Shown: positions 62,866 through 64,000 of the stretch, one piece after another
How the letters are laid out: each line of letters opens with the position of its first letter
Numbering within the stretch: the first letter of the stretch is position 1
From: Elgaria multicarinata webbii
Taxonomy: Eukaryota; Chordata; Lepidosauria; Squamata; Anguidae
Length of the DNA: 64,000 nucleotides
Reading direction: 5' to 3'
NCBI RefSeq assembly: GCF_023053635.1
Contig: NC_086172.1
Coordinates: 13,173,501 to 13,237,500 of the forward strand
The notes under the pieces: model-generated
Database searches by the model: none
Told to the model about the DNA's origin: nothing
What the model saw: the letters and a program-made list of their open reading frames with translations, nothing else
Made by a program: the position numbers and the translations under genes

Positions 62866-64000
62866 TTTATTTTATTTTATTTTATTTATTACATTTTTAT
62901 ACCGCCCAATAGCCGAAGCTCTCTGGGCGGTTCACAAAAATTAAACCCACAAAAAACATCCAACAGGTTAAAAACACAATTACGAAATACAGTATAAAAA
63001 GCGCAACCAGGATAAAACCACACAGCAAAGTCGATTATAAGATTAAAATACAGAATTAAAACAGTAAAATTTAAATTTAAGTTAAAATTAAGTGTTAAAA
63101 TACTGAGTGAATAAAAAGGTCTTCAGCTGGCGACGAAAGCAGTACAGTGTAGGCGCCAGGCGGACCTCTCTGGGGAGCTCGTTCCACAACCGGGGTGCCA
63201 CAGCGGAGAAAGCCCTCCTCCTAGTAGCCACCTGCCTCACTTCCTTTGGCAGGGGCTCACGGAGAAGGCCCCCTGTAGATGATCTTAAGGTCCGGGTAGG
63301 TACATATGGGAGGAGGCGTTCCTTCAGATAACCTGGCCCCAAACCATTTAGGGCTTTAAATGTCAATACCAGCACTTTGAATTGGGCCCGGACCTGGACT
63401 GGCAGCCAATGAAGCTGGAAAAGGACTGGCATAATGTGATCTCGTCGGCCAGTCCCTGTTAGTAAACGGGCTGCCCTATTTTGTACCAGCTGAAGCTTCC
63501 AGACCGTTTTCAAAGGCAGCCCCACGTATAACGCATTGCAGTAATCCAAGCGAGAGGTTATCAGAGCATGGATAACTGTAGCTAGGCTATCTCTGTCCAG
63601 ATAAGGGCGTAGTTGGTATATCAACCTAAGCTGATAAAAGGTGCTCTTTGCCACTGAGTTCACCTGTGCCTCAAGTGACAGTTCTGGATCCAAGAGCACC
63701 CCCAAACTACGGACCCAATCCTTTAGGGAGAGTGCAACCCCATCCAGGACAGGGCAAACATCACCTCGCCAGACAGATGAACCACCCGCTAACAGTACCT
63801 CTGTCTTGTCTGGATTGAGTCTCAGTTTGTTAGCCCTCATCCAGTCCATTATCGTGCTCAGGCGCTGGTTCAGAACAGTCACTGCCTCACCTGGGTTTGA
63901 TGAAAAGGAAAGGTAGAGCTGGGTATCATCTGCATATTGATGCCGTCCACGTCTCCGGATAACCTCCCCTAGCGGCTTCATGAATATGTTAAACAGCATA
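62866..64000 (-). mobile_element. young L2-clade LINE, 3' half, runs off the right edge
   Basis: The ORF2 C-terminal half is open for 303 codons from the window edge to 63088. It has the RT motif '[15 protein letters not shown]' (YADD at 63936-63925), 'MDWMRANKLRLNPDKTEVLL', '[20 protein letters not shown]', 'HIMPVLFQLHWLPVQVRAQF' and 'AFSAVAPRLWNELPREVRLA', ending 'FLFTQYFNT'. The 3' UTR ends in a hairpin ('ccgcccaatagccgaagctc' / 'tctgggcggttc') and a TTTTA-rich tail. No break in the visible part. This is the reference copy for the other L2 fragments. Confidence 0.93.

Overview
The window looks like squamate reptile (lizard or snake) nuclear DNA. It has widely spaced vertebrate exons, a tRNA-derived SINE with a BovB-like tail (Sauria-SINE type) flanked by a perfect 13-bp target duplication, CR1 3' ends ('tagaatcatagaat... 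ttggaaggga'), many L2-clade LINE fragments, Penelope-like and DIRS-like relics, and many hAT and other short inverted-repeat DNA transposons. The species cannot be named from sequence alone.

The left and middle part (about 5.2-37.7 kb) is the 5' two thirds of USP40, a ubiquitin-specific protease, on the minus strand. Eighteen coding exons were placed by splice sites and by frame continuity; they read as 817 codons without a break, matching vertebrate USP40 from its start methionine (37721) to '...GKLLCP' at 5215. The rest of the gene lies beyond the left edge. A CpG-rich, unmethylated-looking promoter region with a ZNF143-type site at 44.26-45.0 kb is the likely USP40 promoter and noncoding exon 1, putting about 7 kb of intron 1 between it and the first coding exon.

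The right part (52.4-61.4 kb) holds two tandem first exons of the UGT1A locus on the plus strand. Each is 864 nt (288 codons, the exact length of human UGT1A1 exon 1), with a signal peptide, catalytic His39 and Asp151, and a splice donor; each has its own HNF1-like and TATA-like promoter. The shared UGT1A exons 2-5 are not in the window and must lie further right. USP40 (minus) next to UGT1A (plus) is the same divergent order known at human 2q37. The two first exons lie in a tandem segmental duplication that differs at 17 of 864 coding positions. A 1550-bp hAT element sits in the second copy at a site that is still empty in the first copy.

Nearly everything else is transposon. The left edge holds a broken DIRS-like retroelement with a 105-bp minisatellite between its parts. 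The USP40 introns hold L2, CR1, L1-like and Penelope-like fragments. The region between the genes is a nest of DNA transposons: hAT elements with 8-bp target duplications, and a group of short elements with 3-bp target duplications. The right edge cuts a young L2-type LINE that is still open for 303 codons. I see no RNA genes other than the SINE, no CRISPR, and no new multi-gene system. The most interesting points are the transposon-bounded UGT1A exon duplication, its divergence pattern, and a roughly 110-150-bp module that recurs about nine times inside three DNA elements with different ends.
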